DNA from: UBA9732 sp963621975
Lineage (GTDB): Bacteria; Spirochaetota; Spirochaetia; Sphaerochaetales; Sphaerochaetaceae
Reading direction: 5' to 3'
Assembly (NCBI GenBank): GCA_963621975.1
Contig: CAVFGI010000002.1
Span: forward strand, 1-64,000
DNA length: 64,000 bases
Shown: one piece after another, positions 28,369-38,122 of the stretch
Numbering within the stretch: the stretch's first letter is position 1
Layout of the letters: each line of letters opens with the position of its first letter
Translations under genes and position numbers: made by a program
Notes under the pieces: generated by a model
Databases searched by the model: none
Seen by the model: the letters and a program-made list of their open reading frames with translations, nothing else
Told to the model about the DNA's origin: nothing

Positions 28369-29013
28369 TTAGTTCAACTGAGAAAGAATATTATTAATCT
28401 CTTCGTTTCTAATACTCTCTCTGATAGTAAAATACTCTTCTTCAGACATTTCAGATTGAACAACAGGCTCTTCTGCCTCTGTTGTCTCTGTTGTCTCTGT
28501 TGTTTCTGTTTCGACTGGAGTAACCTCAACTTCTTCTACAACTGGCTCTGCCAATTCAGCAGAAAGCTGAGCAAGAACAGCATCAACAATCTCCGGAGTA
28601 ATAGATTCAACAAGATCTTCCTTGTATGCTGTGTACAACTCAGCAGCAAGAGCTCTAAGGTCAATTTCAACCTGCTCAACAATCTTCTCAGTTGAAGCCT
28701 CAGCTTCAAGCTCTGCCTTAAGGTTGTTTAAAAGAGTATTCATAGAGTCTGTTATCCTTGATTCAAGCGAATCAACAGAAACCTTGACCTCTTTATCAAT
28801 CTCCTCTTTGAGTTCTGGCTTGATATCAGATTTAACCTCAGCCTCAATCTCAGCCTTTAGATTTGATCTATCAGGCTCTGTTTTTGGAACAGAATTCACC
28901 GTAAAGAAACTGCTAATATTGAAGCCTTCTGGCTTAGTAACAAAAATAACAGCGCCACAATAAAGGACAAGCATTATTAAAACTGTAAGTAGAATGATCT
29001 TATTTTTCTTCAT
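28369..29013 (-). CDS. Membrane-anchored acidic coiled-coil protein
   Basis: This 214-residue protein has one N-terminal membrane segment (KKNKIILLTVLIMLVLYCGAV) and then a Glu/Lys/Ala-rich helical region with likely coiled coil. A short TETTETTE repeat precedes a final segment of about 30 residues. I do not recognise a family. It overlaps the end of coaE by about 14 bp and ends only 4 bp from the convergent epmB gene. A scaffold role at the membrane is possible but unproven. Confidence 0.55.
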   Translation of the reverse strand: MKKNKIILLTVLIMLVLYCGAVIFVTKPEGFNISSFFTVNSVPKTEPDRSNLKAEIEAEVKSDIKPELKEEIDKEVKVSVDSLESRITDSMNTLLNNLKAELEAEASTEKIVEQVEIDLRALAAELYTAYKEDLVESITPEIVDAVLAQLSAELAEPVVEEVEVTPVETETTETTETTEAEEPVVQSEMSEEEYFTIRESIRNEEINNILSQLN

Positions 29014-29623
29014 TACCCTCATTCCCCTTGTTGAATATCGTTTCTATTCTATCACATATGATATTTATTTGTCTAATTAGTTCAAGCTTTTTAGTCTCAT
29101 TGTTGTTATTTATCACAAAAATTTGAGCTTTATATTCATTTTCTCTAAAGTCTACATCCTTTTGAGCCTCTTCTCTTTTCTCAAAATTGGCCTTTGTAAT
29201 GCCATCTCTAAAGATAGCCCTCTCAAGTCTGTCTTCATAAGGAGCATCAATATAAACAATAAACCTACAATAAGAATCCAAGCCAGCACGTCTAAGTAAA
29301 GCCCCGTTCAAAAACACAATAGCTTTATCTGCATCTGCTCTACTCTTAATCTTTTCAATAAGCCAAGGATAAAGAATTTTCTCTAAATCTTCCCGTTTTG
29401 AAGGATTTTCAAAGATTATTTTACCAAGAGCCTTTCTAGAAATAAAAACCCCATCCAATACATTAGACCCAAAAGACTTTACTATAGCTTGAATATTGTG
29501 TTTATCATTCAACCCTTCGTGACAAATCCTATCCAAGTCCAAAACTTCATAGCCCTTGCTTTGAAGAATTTCTCCAACATAGTTCTTGCCACTGCAGCTT
29601 TTACCAACTAGTCCAATAAACAT
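29000..29623 (-). CDS. coaE: Dephospho-CoA kinase
   Basis: This 207-residue P-loop kinase begins MFIGLVGKSCSGKNYVGEIL and continues with VLDLDRICHEG, the conserved CoaE Asp block, and later IVYIDAPYEDRLERAIFRD. It phosphorylates dephospho-CoA, the last step of CoA synthesis. The P-loop ends in GKN instead of the usual GKS/T. It overlaps the polA stop by one base (TAATG), a common polA-coaE pairing in spirochaetes and other bacteria. Confidence 0.88.
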   Translation of the reverse strand: MFIGLVGKSCSGKNYVGEILQSKGYEVLDLDRICHEGLNDKHNIQAIVKSFGSNVLDGVFISRKALGKIIFENPSKREDLEKILYPWLIEKIKSRADADKAIVFLNGALLRRAGLDSYCRFIVYIDAPYEDRLERAIFRDGITKANFEKREEAQKDVDFRENEYKAQIFVINNNNETKKLELIRQINIICDRIETIFNKGNEGNEEK

Positions 29624-32364
29624 TAGTGCATTTCTCCCCAGCTAGAACCTGTTTCAAGACCAACTTTAAGTGGAATACTGAGTTTATAGGCCTTTTCCAT
29701 ACAGGAGCGAACAAGAACTGTCATCTTTTCAACTTCATCATTAGGCACTTCAAAAATCATTTCATCATGTACTTGAAGAATGATTTTAGAGTTAAGCCTA
29801 TTCTCCTTAATGGCCTTAGATGTAGCTTTCATGGCAAGTTTCATAATTTCTGCAGCAGAGCCTTGAATGATAGTATTTACAGCAATTCTTTCTGCTCCAG
29901 CCAAAACAGTTTTATTAGAAGACTTCATTTCTGGAATATATCTAATGTGTCCCATACAAGTACGAACAAAACCATCCTGCCTTGCTTGAGTCTTAACTTT
30001 CTCTATAAAATCCCTAACTCCACTATACTCTTCAAAGTAAACATCAATAAACTTTTTAGCCTCTGCTCTAGAAATCTTCAAATCTTTTGATAGCCTAAAA
30101 GCCGACATTCCATACATAATTCCAAAGTTTATTGTCTTTGCGACCCTTCTTTGCTGTTGAGTAACCATTTCCGGGAATACTCTAAAAATCTTTGCGGCAG
30201 TATCTTTGTGGACATCTTCACCTGCCATAAAAGCTTCTTTTAAATTCTTATCCCCAGAAAGATGAGCCAAAACTACCAACTCAATTTGAGAATAATCAGC
30301 AGACATCAAAACACAGCCGTTTTTAGGAACAAAGGCATCTCTAATTTTTCTTCCTTCCTCTGTCCTAATTGGAATATTTTGCAAGTTTGGGTTCTTACTT
30401 GAAAGTCTTCCTGTTGCGGTTCCTGTTTGGAAAAAAGAAGTGTGTATCCGTCCGGTGTCTGAATTTATTAAAGAAGGCAAAGTCAAAACATAGGTGGATA
30501 AAAGCTTATTTAACATTCTATAACGCAAAATCAATGGAGGAACTGGGTCATCAGTATTAGCAGAAAGCTCTTCTAGGACATCGGAATCTGTAGAAAAACC
30601 ACTATGTGTTTTCTTGCCCGTAGGAAGCTTTCTGTCACCAAATAAGATTTCTTGCAATTGCTTTGGAGAATTGAGATTAAAAGATTTCCCACAAAGCGTA
30701 AAGATAGCGTCCTGCACACTAGAAATCTCTTTTTCAAGGTCTCCCCTGAAGTTCTCAAGTCTATTTGGCTGAAGCAAGACGCCCTCAAGTTCCATGTTGC
30801 ACAAAATTTCCACAAGAGGCATCTCAAGGTCAAAAAGAATCTTATCCAAACCCAAAGCCTGAAGTTTAGGTAAAAGAGTCTGATAAAGGCGCAAAGTGAT
30901 ATCGCTATCTTCTGCACCATATTTCACAGCAGTATCTAGAGTTATATCGCTAAAAAGCTGGCCTTTGGAAACCACTTCTTCAAATTTTATTGTGGTATAG
31001 TTGAGATACTTCTTGGCTAGGTCATCCATATTGTAGCGGTTAGAAGCAGAATCCACCAGCCAAGCCATAAGCATGGTATCGGCATACGGATGCAAGCTAT
31101 TCACTCCCCACCTACGCAAAACCTTAAGGTCATACTTGATATTTTGCCCAATAACTTTAAAACGAGCCAAATGCTTGGTTAAAATTGCCTTGGCATCTTC
31201 ATCTGAAATATAGCGTTTTCCATATGCCACAAGAGGCACATAACAAGCCTCACACGCCTTATTTGCAAACGAAAACCCCACTGGAACTGCCTGCATATCA
31301 TCTGCACTTGTAGTCTCAAGATCAAAAGCCACAACGCTTTGATCTTCAATCTCACTTAACACATTTTCCAAGTCAGTTGCATTGGTAATTGCCCTATAAT
31401 CACCCTTCTTGGCAGGCTCAATTGGACTTTCTTCTTTTGCTTGTTCTTCACCACCAGCAAACTTGGCTGCACTTTTGGCCAGCTTATCCGCCCCAACTTC
31501 TCCAAAGAGTTCTACTCCACGAGCCCAATCAATACCTGCAGTTGTATACTGGTCAAAGTCTTTTTCACTTAACTTGAAAAGGTCATCCTTCAACAAAATC
31601 AAATCATGCGACAATTGCAAGTGGTCTTTTGCCGCCTCCAGTTTTGCTTGCATGCCTTTTGTCATTACCCCGATATTTTTATAGGCCTCTTCTAAAGAAC
31701 CATACTCTGTAAGTAGCTTAACAGCTCCTTTTTCGCCTATACCATCAATTCCTGGGACATTATCAGAGGCATCTCCCAAGATTGTTAAATAGTCAACAAT
31801 TTGAGTAGGTTCAACACCAAAGAGTTCCTTTACCTCAGCAGTTGAACACATTTTATACTCATGTTCACCCTTTTTGGGTGGCCTTAAAGCAGACACCCCG
31901 TCACGAACCAACTGAAGTAAATCTTTATCTCCAGTAACCATTACAGCATCAATTCCACACTCTAGGGCATTCTTACAAATTGTGGCCACAATATCATCGG
32001 CCTCCATGCCAACTTGAGCATAGTGTGGAATATTCATGTGGTCTAAGAAATGTTCAATTATAGGAATTTGAGAGTGCAAATCTTCTGGAGTTTTGTCTCT
32101 ATTTGCCTTATATTGGCTATACATCTCGTGCCGGAACGTCTTTCCCTTTGAGTCCATAGCAACAATTAGGTAGTCTGGATTGTACTGCCTAATTAACATC
32201 ATAATAATATTGAAGAACCCAAAAATGGCTGAAACATTATTGCCATCCTTATCCTTAAGAGGATTTGTAATGAAGGCAAAATAAGATCTATAAATTTGGC
32301 CGTAACCATCAACAATGAAAACTCTTTTTTTTGTTTTAGAATTAAATAAATCCTCAGAGACCAT
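29623..32364 (-). CDS. polA: DNA polymerase I
   Basis: This 913-residue enzyme has three domains. The 5'-nuclease (about 1-300) carries DGYGQIYRSYFAF and MEADDIVATI. The 3'-5' exonuclease (about 320-510) keeps its acidic residues in VVAFDLETTSAD, NIKYDLKVL and YGAEDSDITLRLY, so proofreading is probably active. The polymerase (about 530-913) has motif A MSADYSQIELVVLAHLSGD, motif B RRVAKTINFGIMYG and motif C LQVHDEMIFEVP. It fills gaps and removes RNA primers. AGGAG precedes the ATG. Confidence 0.97.
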   Translation of the reverse strand: MVSEDLFNSKTKKRVFIVDGYGQIYRSYFAFITNPLKDKDGNNVSAIFGFFNIIMMLIRQYNPDYLIVAMDSKGKTFRHEMYSQYKANRDKTPEDLHSQIPIIEHFLDHMNIPHYAQVGMEADDIVATICKNALECGIDAVMVTGDKDLLQLVRDGVSALRPPKKGEHEYKMCSTAEVKELFGVEPTQIVDYLTILGDASDNVPGIDGIGEKGAVKLLTEYGSLEEAYKNIGVMTKGMQAKLEAAKDHLQLSHDLILLKDDLFKLSEKDFDQYTTAGIDWARGVELFGEVGADKLAKSAAKFAGGEEQAKEESPIEPAKKGDYRAITNATDLENVLSEIEDQSVVAFDLETTSADDMQAVPVGFSFANKACEACYVPLVAYGKRYISDEDAKAILTKHLARFKVIGQNIKYDLKVLRRWGVNSLHPYADTMLMAWLVDSASNRYNMDDLAKKYLNYTTIKFEEVVSKGQLFSDITLDTAVKYGAEDSDITLRLYQTLLPKLQALGLDKILFDLEMPLVEILCNMELEGVLLQPNRLENFRGDLEKEISSVQDAIFTLCGKSFNLNSPKQLQEILFGDRKLPTGKKTHSGFSTDSDVLEELSANTDDPVPPLILRYRMLNKLLSTYVLTLPSLINSDTGRIHTSFFQTGTATGRLSSKNPNLQNIPIRTEEGRKIRDAFVPKNGCVLMSADYSQIELVVLAHLSGDKNLKEAFMAGEDVHKDTAAKIFRVFPEMVTQQQRRVAKTINFGIMYGMSAFRLSKDLKISRAEAKKFIDVYFEEYSGVRDFIEKVKTQARQDGFVRTCMGHIRYIPEMKSSNKTVLAGAERIAVNTIIQGSAAEIMKLAMKATSKAIKENRLNSKIILQVHDEMIFEVPNDEVEKMTVLVRSCMEKAYKLSIPLKVGLETGSSWGEMH

Positions 32365-32372
32365 AGAAACTC

Positions 32373-32633
32373 CTAGTTAAGTTTGTTCATTGTTTCATCA
32401 ACCACAGTGTTAACCGTATCTGTAACCTTCTCAGTTACCGTATTGGTAACTTTTTCTACAGCTTGATCAACAACTTGTGAAGTCTTTTCTGCAATCTCTG
32501 GAGAACTCTTAAAACTTACGCCAAAAACTCGTTCAGAAACATCTGAAAAGAAGAAGAAAATTACAAAGAAGCTAACTACAGCAATAATCATTGCCTTAAA
32601 GAATCCCGATATTTTCCTACCTGCTTTTGACAC
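32373..32633 (-). CDS. Small membrane protein with amphipathic repeats
   Basis: This 86-residue protein has a basic start (VSKAGRKISGFFKA), one strong membrane segment (MIIAVVSFFVIFFFF) and a C-terminal helical part with repeated VTNTVTEKVTDTVNTVV units. The GTG at 32633 has AAAGGAG eight bases ahead and avoids overlap with the upstream gene. It lies 8 bp before polA. I do not recognise the family; the repeats suggest a surface-lying amphipathic helix. Confidence 0.55.
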   Translation of the reverse strand: MSKAGRKISGFFKAMIIAVVSFFVIFFFFSDVSERVFGVSFKSSPEIAEKTSQVVDQAVEKVTNTVTEKVTDTVNTVVDETMNKLN

Positions 32634-32653
32634 AATTAAATCTCCTTTGAAAA

Positions 32654-33259
32654 TTAGAAAACTTTCATCTGAATACACAGAGAAATTTGTCCACTTTCAA
32701 AAGCTTTAGCTTTTGGAAGAAGATCTCTCCAATTACCCTGTGAAATTGTAAAATTTGTTGGGATAGTATAAGCAGCTCCAACAGAAATTACTGGACCTGC
32801 ATATAAATCCAACATTAGTCTAATATTAACCAACCCGTCTGTAATTGCTTCAATAAAGTTCTTACCATTTGAAATTGAACGGCCTTCAGTTTCTGAATCC
32901 CTGTAACTTTTACTGTACACATAGGCAATTCTTGGACCAAAGGTTATTCCAACCTTAGCAATTGAACCAATTTCTACAGAAGCACCGGCTGAAAGAATAC
33001 CTGAAAGTAGAAGGGTCTTTGAGTTTAATACTGACACCTCTCCAACCGCATCCAATTGAAAGTAACTTATATTAGTTCTCAATTCAAGACCAACAGCAAG
33101 GTTATCACGATTAAAGGTGAAGGATTCCACAGCAGTTGTATCTTGTGAATAACTTATGTTAGCACCAACACCAATAGAAAACATCTCTTGTGCACATAAT
33201 GGGCATAGAACAACAGAAATCAAAAGAATAAGAACAATAAAAGTTCTACTCCTAAACAT
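32654..33259 (-). CDS. Exported beta-barrel-like protein
   Basis: This 201-residue protein has a signal peptide (FIVLILLISVVLCPLCAQE) and a mature part of alternating polar and hydrophobic residues, as in small outer-membrane barrels. It resembles the protein encoded at 33384-33971, most clearly near the C terminus (YTIPTNFTISQGNWRDLL versus YATLPTGVSIAKNNWAEII), so the two are probably diverged paralogues. The ATG at 33259 has GAGGTGA six bases ahead. Confidence 0.6.
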   Translation of the reverse strand: MFRSRTFIVLILLISVVLCPLCAQEMFSIGVGANISYSQDTTAVESFTFNRDNLAVGLELRTNISYFQLDAVGEVSVLNSKTLLLSGILSAGASVEIGSIAKVGITFGPRIAYVYSKSYRDSETEGRSISNGKNFIEAITDGLVNIRLMLDLYAGPVISVGAAYTIPTNFTISQGNWRDLLPKAKAFESGQISLCIQMKVF

Positions 33260-33320
33260 CCAACTCACCTCAAAACAATTATATACATAGAAGTCTTTTT
33301 TGCACAGTAGAGGTTTTTAC

Positions 33321-33361
33321 AAAAAAAGACTGTTGCTTAGTATTAACTATCACAACAGTCT
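33321..33361 (-). terminator. Intrinsic terminator after the exported protein gene
   Basis: The stem AGACTGTTG/CAACAGTCT with a 17-nt loop is followed on the minus strand by a T7 run. It shares 20 of 21 bases on one side with the terminator at the window start. Confidence 0.85.
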
Positions 33362-33383
33362 TCTTAATTTAAATTGTTATCTC

Positions 33384-33971
33384 TTACAGAAGAGCAAAAC
33401 CTACACTTATACCAATTTGTGCATCTTTCCAGTTTTCCTGAATTGTTGAAATAATCTCTGCCCAGTTATTCTTTGCAATTGAAACACCAGTAGGAAGTGT
33501 TGCATAAGCACCTACAACAACAGGACCAAGCTTAACATCTACGCCAGTGTAGATATCAAAATAAGCATCTTTGAAGGCATCAAAGGCACTTGAATTACGA
33601 CCAAATTCAAAATCCTTTGTCACTGTGTTATATGAATACTGATATCCAAGACCAGCCTTAACTCTTACAATAAGAATATCCAAAGCAAGGTTTGCAGAAA
33701 CAATACCATTAAGAAGAGTCTCATCAGTTGCATTCTTTGCAACAAAACCCTTTGCGTTAACATCAAGAATCAAAACCTTAAGATCAACATCAGCACCAAA
33801 TTTGAAATCCTCAATCTTAAGGCCCTTAGCGTCAACACCTTCTTCAGTTACAGTTCCCAAAGCCTTCTGATAAGCTGCAGTTGCACCAACTGTAAGTCCA
33901 AAAAAATTACTTGCGAACAAGCAAGCTGGAATCAAAGCTGCGAGAACAAGAATAGTTAAAACCTTTTTCAT
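33384..33971 (-). CDS. Exported beta-barrel-like protein, paralogue
   Basis: This 195-residue protein has a textbook signal peptide (MKKVLTILVLAALIPACLFA) and then beta-rich sequence with alternating residues (VDLKVLILDVNAKGFVA) and a terminal aromatic-poor strand. It is a probable paralogue of the 32654-33259 product. AGGAG precedes the ATG and a strong terminator follows the stop. It is most likely an outer-membrane or periplasmic protein; no function can be assigned. Confidence 0.65.
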   Translation of the reverse strand: MKKVLTILVLAALIPACLFASNFFGLTVGATAAYQKALGTVTEEGVDAKGLKIEDFKFGADVDLKVLILDVNAKGFVAKNATDETLLNGIVSANLALDILIVRVKAGLGYQYSYNTVTKDFEFGRNSSAFDAFKDAYFDIYTGVDVKLGPVVVGAYATLPTGVSIAKNNWAEIISTIQENWKDAQIGISVGFALL

Positions 33972-34026
33972 TTTTACGTCTCCTAAAACTTTTTTTCTTT
34001 TGCCTTTCTTTCGTCAGGCCACACAA

Positions 34027-34042
34027 GGCTCTTGCAAGAACC
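34027..34042. promoter_or_regulatory. 16-bp near-perfect palindrome upstream of an exported protein gene
   Basis: GGCTCTTGCAAGAACC is palindromic except for one base pair. It lies between nadE and the 33384-33971 gene, about 56 bp before the start of the latter, and could be an operator or a leader hairpin. Confidence 0.35.
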
Positions 34043-34082
34043 TCACACAATTAACAAATAATTTTTACTAAAGTTACAAAAA

Positions 34083-35978
34083 TCAAAAATTTTCCTCAAG
34101 TTCTTCTTGCCAAGTTTTCACGCAAGCATCACTTGGCATCCTCCAGTCTCCTCTTGGAGAAAGAGTTACAGAACCCACCTTAGGACCATCAGGCAAACAT
34201 GAACGCTTAAACTGTTGAGCAAAAAAGCGTCTATAGAAAACCCTAAGCCACTTCAATATTACATCCTCACTATATTGGCTGTCAAAAGCATATTTTGCCA
34301 ACCTAAAAACTTTTGAAGGAGAACTTCCCCATCTAAGTACGTTATAAATGAAGAAATCATGAAGTTCATAAGGTCCAACAAAATCTTCAGTATCCTGTTT
34401 TCCAGGAATAAGTTCAGGACTAATTGGGGTATCCAATATAGCCTTAAGCGTTTGTGCTAAAACAAGGTCACCAGTTGTTTTTGCTGTATAATCAACCAAT
34501 TTTCGCACCAATGTTTTAGGGACGGAAGCATTTATTCCATACATGGACATATGGTCTCCATTGTAGGTAGCCCATCCTAATGCCAACTCAGACAAGTCTC
34601 CTGTCCCAATGACCATTGCACCACATTTATTGGCATAATCCATCAAAACTTGGGTTCTCTCACGGGCCTGAGAGTTTTCATAAGCAACGTCATATTTATT
34701 AGGATCCTGACCAATATCTTCAAAATGTTGTAAAACAGCTTTTGAAATATCAATAGTTTTAATAGTACAGCCGTACCTCTCGGCCAGTAGCACAGCATTA
34801 CTCTTAGTTTTTGCTGTAGTACCAAAACAGGGCATGGTAATGCAAATAATGTTAGTCCTATCAAAACCAAGCATATCAAAAGTTCTAGCAATAGCAATGA
34901 GAGCCAACGTAGAATCAAGTCCCCCTGAAACACCTAAGACTACAGATTTACATCCCGTATGAACCATTCTCTGTTTTAAAGCTAAGGCTTGAAGATTCAA
35001 AATCTCTTCGTAACGCTTATCTGCCTCAACTGAATCTGAAGGAATAAATGGATGACTATCTATTTTTCTGGTTAAAGGAGTCTCCCCTATCTCAATGTCA
35101 AAGTTAATGTACCTGTATTCTTTGTCATTTGTGGTAACAAATGTGTTACGAATACGCCTTTCATGTTCAAGTCGTTGAAGGTCTAACTCAGTAATTAAAA
35201 GTTTATCTGGTTGCATATTGTGACTTGCAAGACAAAGCCCATCTTCACAAATCATGTTATTTCCAACAAAAACAAGGTCTGTTGTACTTTCACCTGCACC
35301 GGCATCGGCATAGACATAACCACAAATAAGACGAGCACTCTGGCCAGAGACTAGGTTGTACCTATAGTCGCTCTTGCCCGCAACCTCATCGCTGGCCGAC
35401 ATATTCGCAATGACTGTGGCCCCATTAATAGCATGGTTAACACTTGGAGGATTAGGAACCCACAAGTCCTCACAAACCTCGCATGCAAGTCTAAAATATG
35501 GAATTTGGTTGCAGGTGAAGATGAGTTTTCCTCCCATATAAACCTCGTCATCGCCAAACTCAATTAGTTCTTCATTAGGCAATGCTGGCGTAAACCATCT
35601 TTGTTCATAAAACTCTTGATAATTAGGAATATTAATTTTTGGAACTATCCCCAAAACCCTACCTGCAGAGGCAACAATGGCACAATTATGCAGTTTCCCT
35701 CTAAATTCTACAGGACATCCAAAAACTACGACCATGTTTTTAGGAACATTGGTAGCAACCTTGATTGCACAATCTTTAGCGTTTTCAATCAAAGCCTGCT
35801 GAAAGAACAAGTCCTGACAAGTGTAACCAGTGATGCAAAGCTCAGGGAAAACCAAAAGGTGAACCCCTTCTGTGTGAGCCTCTCTAACAAGAGAAAGAAT
35901 CTTCTCTGCATTATAGCTGCAGTCCGCAACTTTGATTGAAGGGGTTGCCACAGCAACCTTGATGAAACCATGTCTCAT
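34083..35978 (-). CDS. nadE: Glutamine-dependent NAD+ synthetase
   Basis: This 631-residue enzyme fuses an N-terminal nitrilase-type glutaminase (about 5-280; Glu in FPELCITGYT, catalytic Cys in CEVCEDLWVP near residue 168) to a C-terminal ATP-pyrophosphatase NAD synthetase domain (VLGVSGGLDSTLAL near residue 350). It converts deamido-NAD to NAD using glutamine. The ATG at 35978 has GGGAG seven bases ahead. The gene seems to be transcribed alone or from the sucCD side. Confidence 0.95.
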   Translation of the reverse strand: MRHGFIKVAVATPSIKVADCSYNAEKILSLVREAHTEGVHLLVFPELCITGYTCQDLFFQQALIENAKDCAIKVATNVPKNMVVVFGCPVEFRGKLHNCAIVASAGRVLGIVPKINIPNYQEFYEQRWFTPALPNEELIEFGDDEVYMGGKLIFTCNQIPYFRLACEVCEDLWVPNPPSVNHAINGATVIANMSASDEVAGKSDYRYNLVSGQSARLICGYVYADAGAGESTTDLVFVGNNMICEDGLCLASHNMQPDKLLITELDLQRLEHERRIRNTFVTTNDKEYRYINFDIEIGETPLTRKIDSHPFIPSDSVEADKRYEEILNLQALALKQRMVHTGCKSVVLGVSGGLDSTLALIAIARTFDMLGFDRTNIICITMPCFGTTAKTKSNAVLLAERYGCTIKTIDISKAVLQHFEDIGQDPNKYDVAYENSQARERTQVLMDYANKCGAMVIGTGDLSELALGWATYNGDHMSMYGINASVPKTLVRKLVDYTAKTTGDLVLAQTLKAILDTPISPELIPGKQDTEDFVGPYELHDFFIYNVLRWGSSPSKVFRLAKYAFDSQYSEDVILKWLRVFYRRFFAQQFKRSCLPDGPKVGSVTLSPRGDWRMPSDACVKTWQEELEENF

Positions 35979-36052
35979 AACAAGTCTCCCATATAGCAAA
36001 TATTATAGAGCAAACTGCAGTAACTGAAAAGAATGAATTTTCTGCTAGTAAC

Positions 36053-36955
36053 CTAGTTGGTAAACATAGAGAGGCTTAAACCTTTTTTCTGGATGGCCTC
36101 AACTAGAGCATCTCCAATTCTATCTGGCGTCATTGCAACAACAACTTCTGCTTCTTGCAACGCAGTAATCTTGCCACTAGCAGTTCCCTTTCCACCAGAA
36201 ACAATAGCTCCAGCATGTCCCATTCGTTTACCAGCAGGTGCACTTTGACCACCAATGAAAGCAGCAACAGGTTTAGTCATACAATTTGCAATATAATTTG
36301 CAGCTTCTTCCTCTCCTGTTCCACCAATCTCTCCATTCATCACAACAGCATATGTATCTGGATCTGCCTCAAAAGCCATAAGTGCATCCAAAAAACTTGT
36401 TCCTCTAATAGGATCTCCACCAATTCCTACAACCGTAGACTGTCCAATACCCTTGTTTGTTAGTTGTTTTACAGCCTCATAAGTCAGCGTTCCAGACCTA
36501 GATATAATCCCAACATGACCCGGCTTGTGAATATAACCTGGCATAATTCCAATCTTACATTGGCCTGGAGTAATAACGCCAGGACAATTAGGTCCAATAA
36601 GCCTTGTCCCAGTTCCTTCAATGTAATGCTTTACCATAGCCATATCCATAATTGGAATACCTTCAGTAATGCAAACAACAAGAGGAACACCTGCGTCAAC
36701 TGCTTCCAGGATTGAATCTGTTGCAAACTTTGGTGGAACATATATTACAGAAGCATTAGCACCTGTTTTCTCCACAGCTTCACGGACTGTATCAAAAACA
36801 GGAACCCCACAAATCTCTTGACCCCCTTTACCAGGGGTAACACCGCCAACAATATTTGTACCATATTCCATCATTTGCTGGGTATGAAATGTACCTTGTT
36901 TACCTGTAATTCCCTGAACAATAACCTTTGTATTTTTATCAACAAAAATGCTCAT
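36053..36955 (-). CDS. sucD: Succinyl-CoA synthetase alpha subunit
   Basis: This 300-residue subunit has the CoA-binding start VIVQGITGKQGTFHTQQM and the active-site His in MGHAGAIVSGG, which is phosphorylated during catalysis. With SucC it converts succinyl-CoA to succinate while forming ATP or GTP. Its ATG follows the sucC stop directly (TAAATG), with AGGAG overlapping the sucC end. It is the last gene of the korDABC-sucCD operon. Confidence 0.96.
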   Translation of the reverse strand: MSIFVDKNTKVIVQGITGKQGTFHTQQMMEYGTNIVGGVTPGKGGQEICGVPVFDTVREAVEKTGANASVIYVPPKFATDSILEAVDAGVPLVVCITEGIPIMDMAMVKHYIEGTGTRLIGPNCPGVITPGQCKIGIMPGYIHKPGHVGIISRSGTLTYEAVKQLTNKGIGQSTVVGIGGDPIRGTSFLDALMAFEADPDTYAVVMNGEIGGTGEEEAANYIANCMTKPVAAFIGGQSAPAGKRMGHAGAIVSGGKGTASGKITALQEAEVVVAMTPDRIGDALVEAIQKKGLSLSMFTN

Positions 36956-38122
36956 TTAGCTCCTCCCAGCCTTTGCAGCTTCAATTGCTTTTCTTGCACC
37001 ATCAGCCATATCGGTAGCCTGAATGATAGAGATCTGTGAATTTTTTATTATTTCTTCGCCCTTTTGGACGTTTGTTCCTTCAAGTCTAACCACAATAGGA
37101 ATTTTTATCCCAATCTCCTTTGCAGCCTCAACTACACCCTGTGCAATGATATCGCACTTCATAATTCCACCAAAAATGTTGATGAAAATTACCTTAACAT
37201 TTGGATCTGAAAGAAGAATTTCAAAGGCAGCCTTAACACGTTCAGTTGTGGCACTACCTCCAACATCTAAGAAGTTTGCAGGACTTCCTCCAAAATTCTT
37301 AATAATGTCCATTGTTGCCATTGCTAGACCAGCGCCGTTTACTAAACATCCAATGTCACCTTCAAGAGAAACATAGTTAAGGTCGTACAAAGATGCTTGA
37401 TACTCCTTTGAGTCCTCTTGCTCAATATCCCTAAGCTCAACAATATCGGGATGTCTGAAAAGAGCGTTATCATCAAAATTGACCTTTGCATCTAGACAAA
37501 GCAAATGTCCCTGTGCAGTCTCTACTAATGGATTGATTTCTATAAGAGAGCAGTCCTTGTCCATGTAGAGTTTATAGAAAGCCCTCAGCATGGAAAGGAG
37601 TTCTTTTTGAAGATCTCCAGAAAGTCCTAAGGCCTTTGCTACCTGAATTCCCTCATATGTTCTAAAACCAGAAACCACTGAGAGAGGAACCTGAATAATG
37701 CGTTCTGGATGCGTTTTTGCTGTTTCTTCAATCTCCATGCCACCGTCAGCAGATGCAACAATCACAAGACCCGCAGTTTCGCTACTGGTTGTTATACTCA
37801 GATAAAACTCACGCTTAACATCAATTGCTTGGGAAACAAGAATCTTCTTTACTATCTTTCCTTCTGGGCCGGTTTGCCTTGTGACAAGCTTCATTCCAAA
37901 CATTTTTGAAGCAACTTCTTTTGCTTCCTCAACATTATGTACAAACTTAACGCCACCTGCCTTACCCCTAGCACCTGAATGAACTTGCGCTTTCAGTACA
38001 CATGGGCCATAATCCTTCGCGGCCTGAGCCACTTCATCAATTGTTGTGACAAGCTTCCCACTAGGAACAGCCACACCATAAGTAGCCAAAAGGTCTTTAG
38101 CTTGATATTCATGAATCTTCAC
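36956..38122 (-). CDS. sucC: Succinyl-CoA synthetase beta subunit
   Basis: This 388-residue ATP-grasp protein starts MKIHEYQAKDLLATYGVAVP and contains VHSGARGKAGGVKF, ALIEINPL-type metal residues (CSLIEINPLV) and GCLVNGAGLAMATMD with IFGGIMKCD near the C terminus. The start codon is GTG at 38122, overlapping the korC stop by four bases (GTGA), so translation is coupled. It acts with SucD on the succinyl-CoA made by the upstream oxidoreductase. Confidence 0.96.
   Translation of the reverse strand: MKIHEYQAKDLLATYGVAVPSGKLVTTIDEVAQAAKDYGPCVLKAQVHSGARGKAGGVKFVHNVEEAKEVASKMFGMKLVTRQTGPEGKIVKKILVSQAIDVKREFYLSITTSSETAGLVIVASADGGMEIEETAKTHPERIIQVPLSVVSGFRTYEGIQVAKALGLSGDLQKELLSMLRAFYKLYMDKDCSLIEINPLVETAQGHLLCLDAKVNFDDNALFRHPDIVELRDIEQEDSKEYQASLYDLNYVSLEGDIGCLVNGAGLAMATMDIIKNFGGSPANFLDVGGSATTERVKAAFEILLSDPNVKVIFINIFGGIMKCDIIAQGVVEAAKEIGIKIPIVVRLEGTNVQKGEEIIKNSQISIIQATDMADGARKAIEAAKAGRS

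Noticed and set aside
35845..35860. CAGGGAAAA word inside nadE resembling the helicase-flank hairpin arm.
   Set aside because: It is a single arm within coding sequence with no partner arm nearby, so chance is likely.
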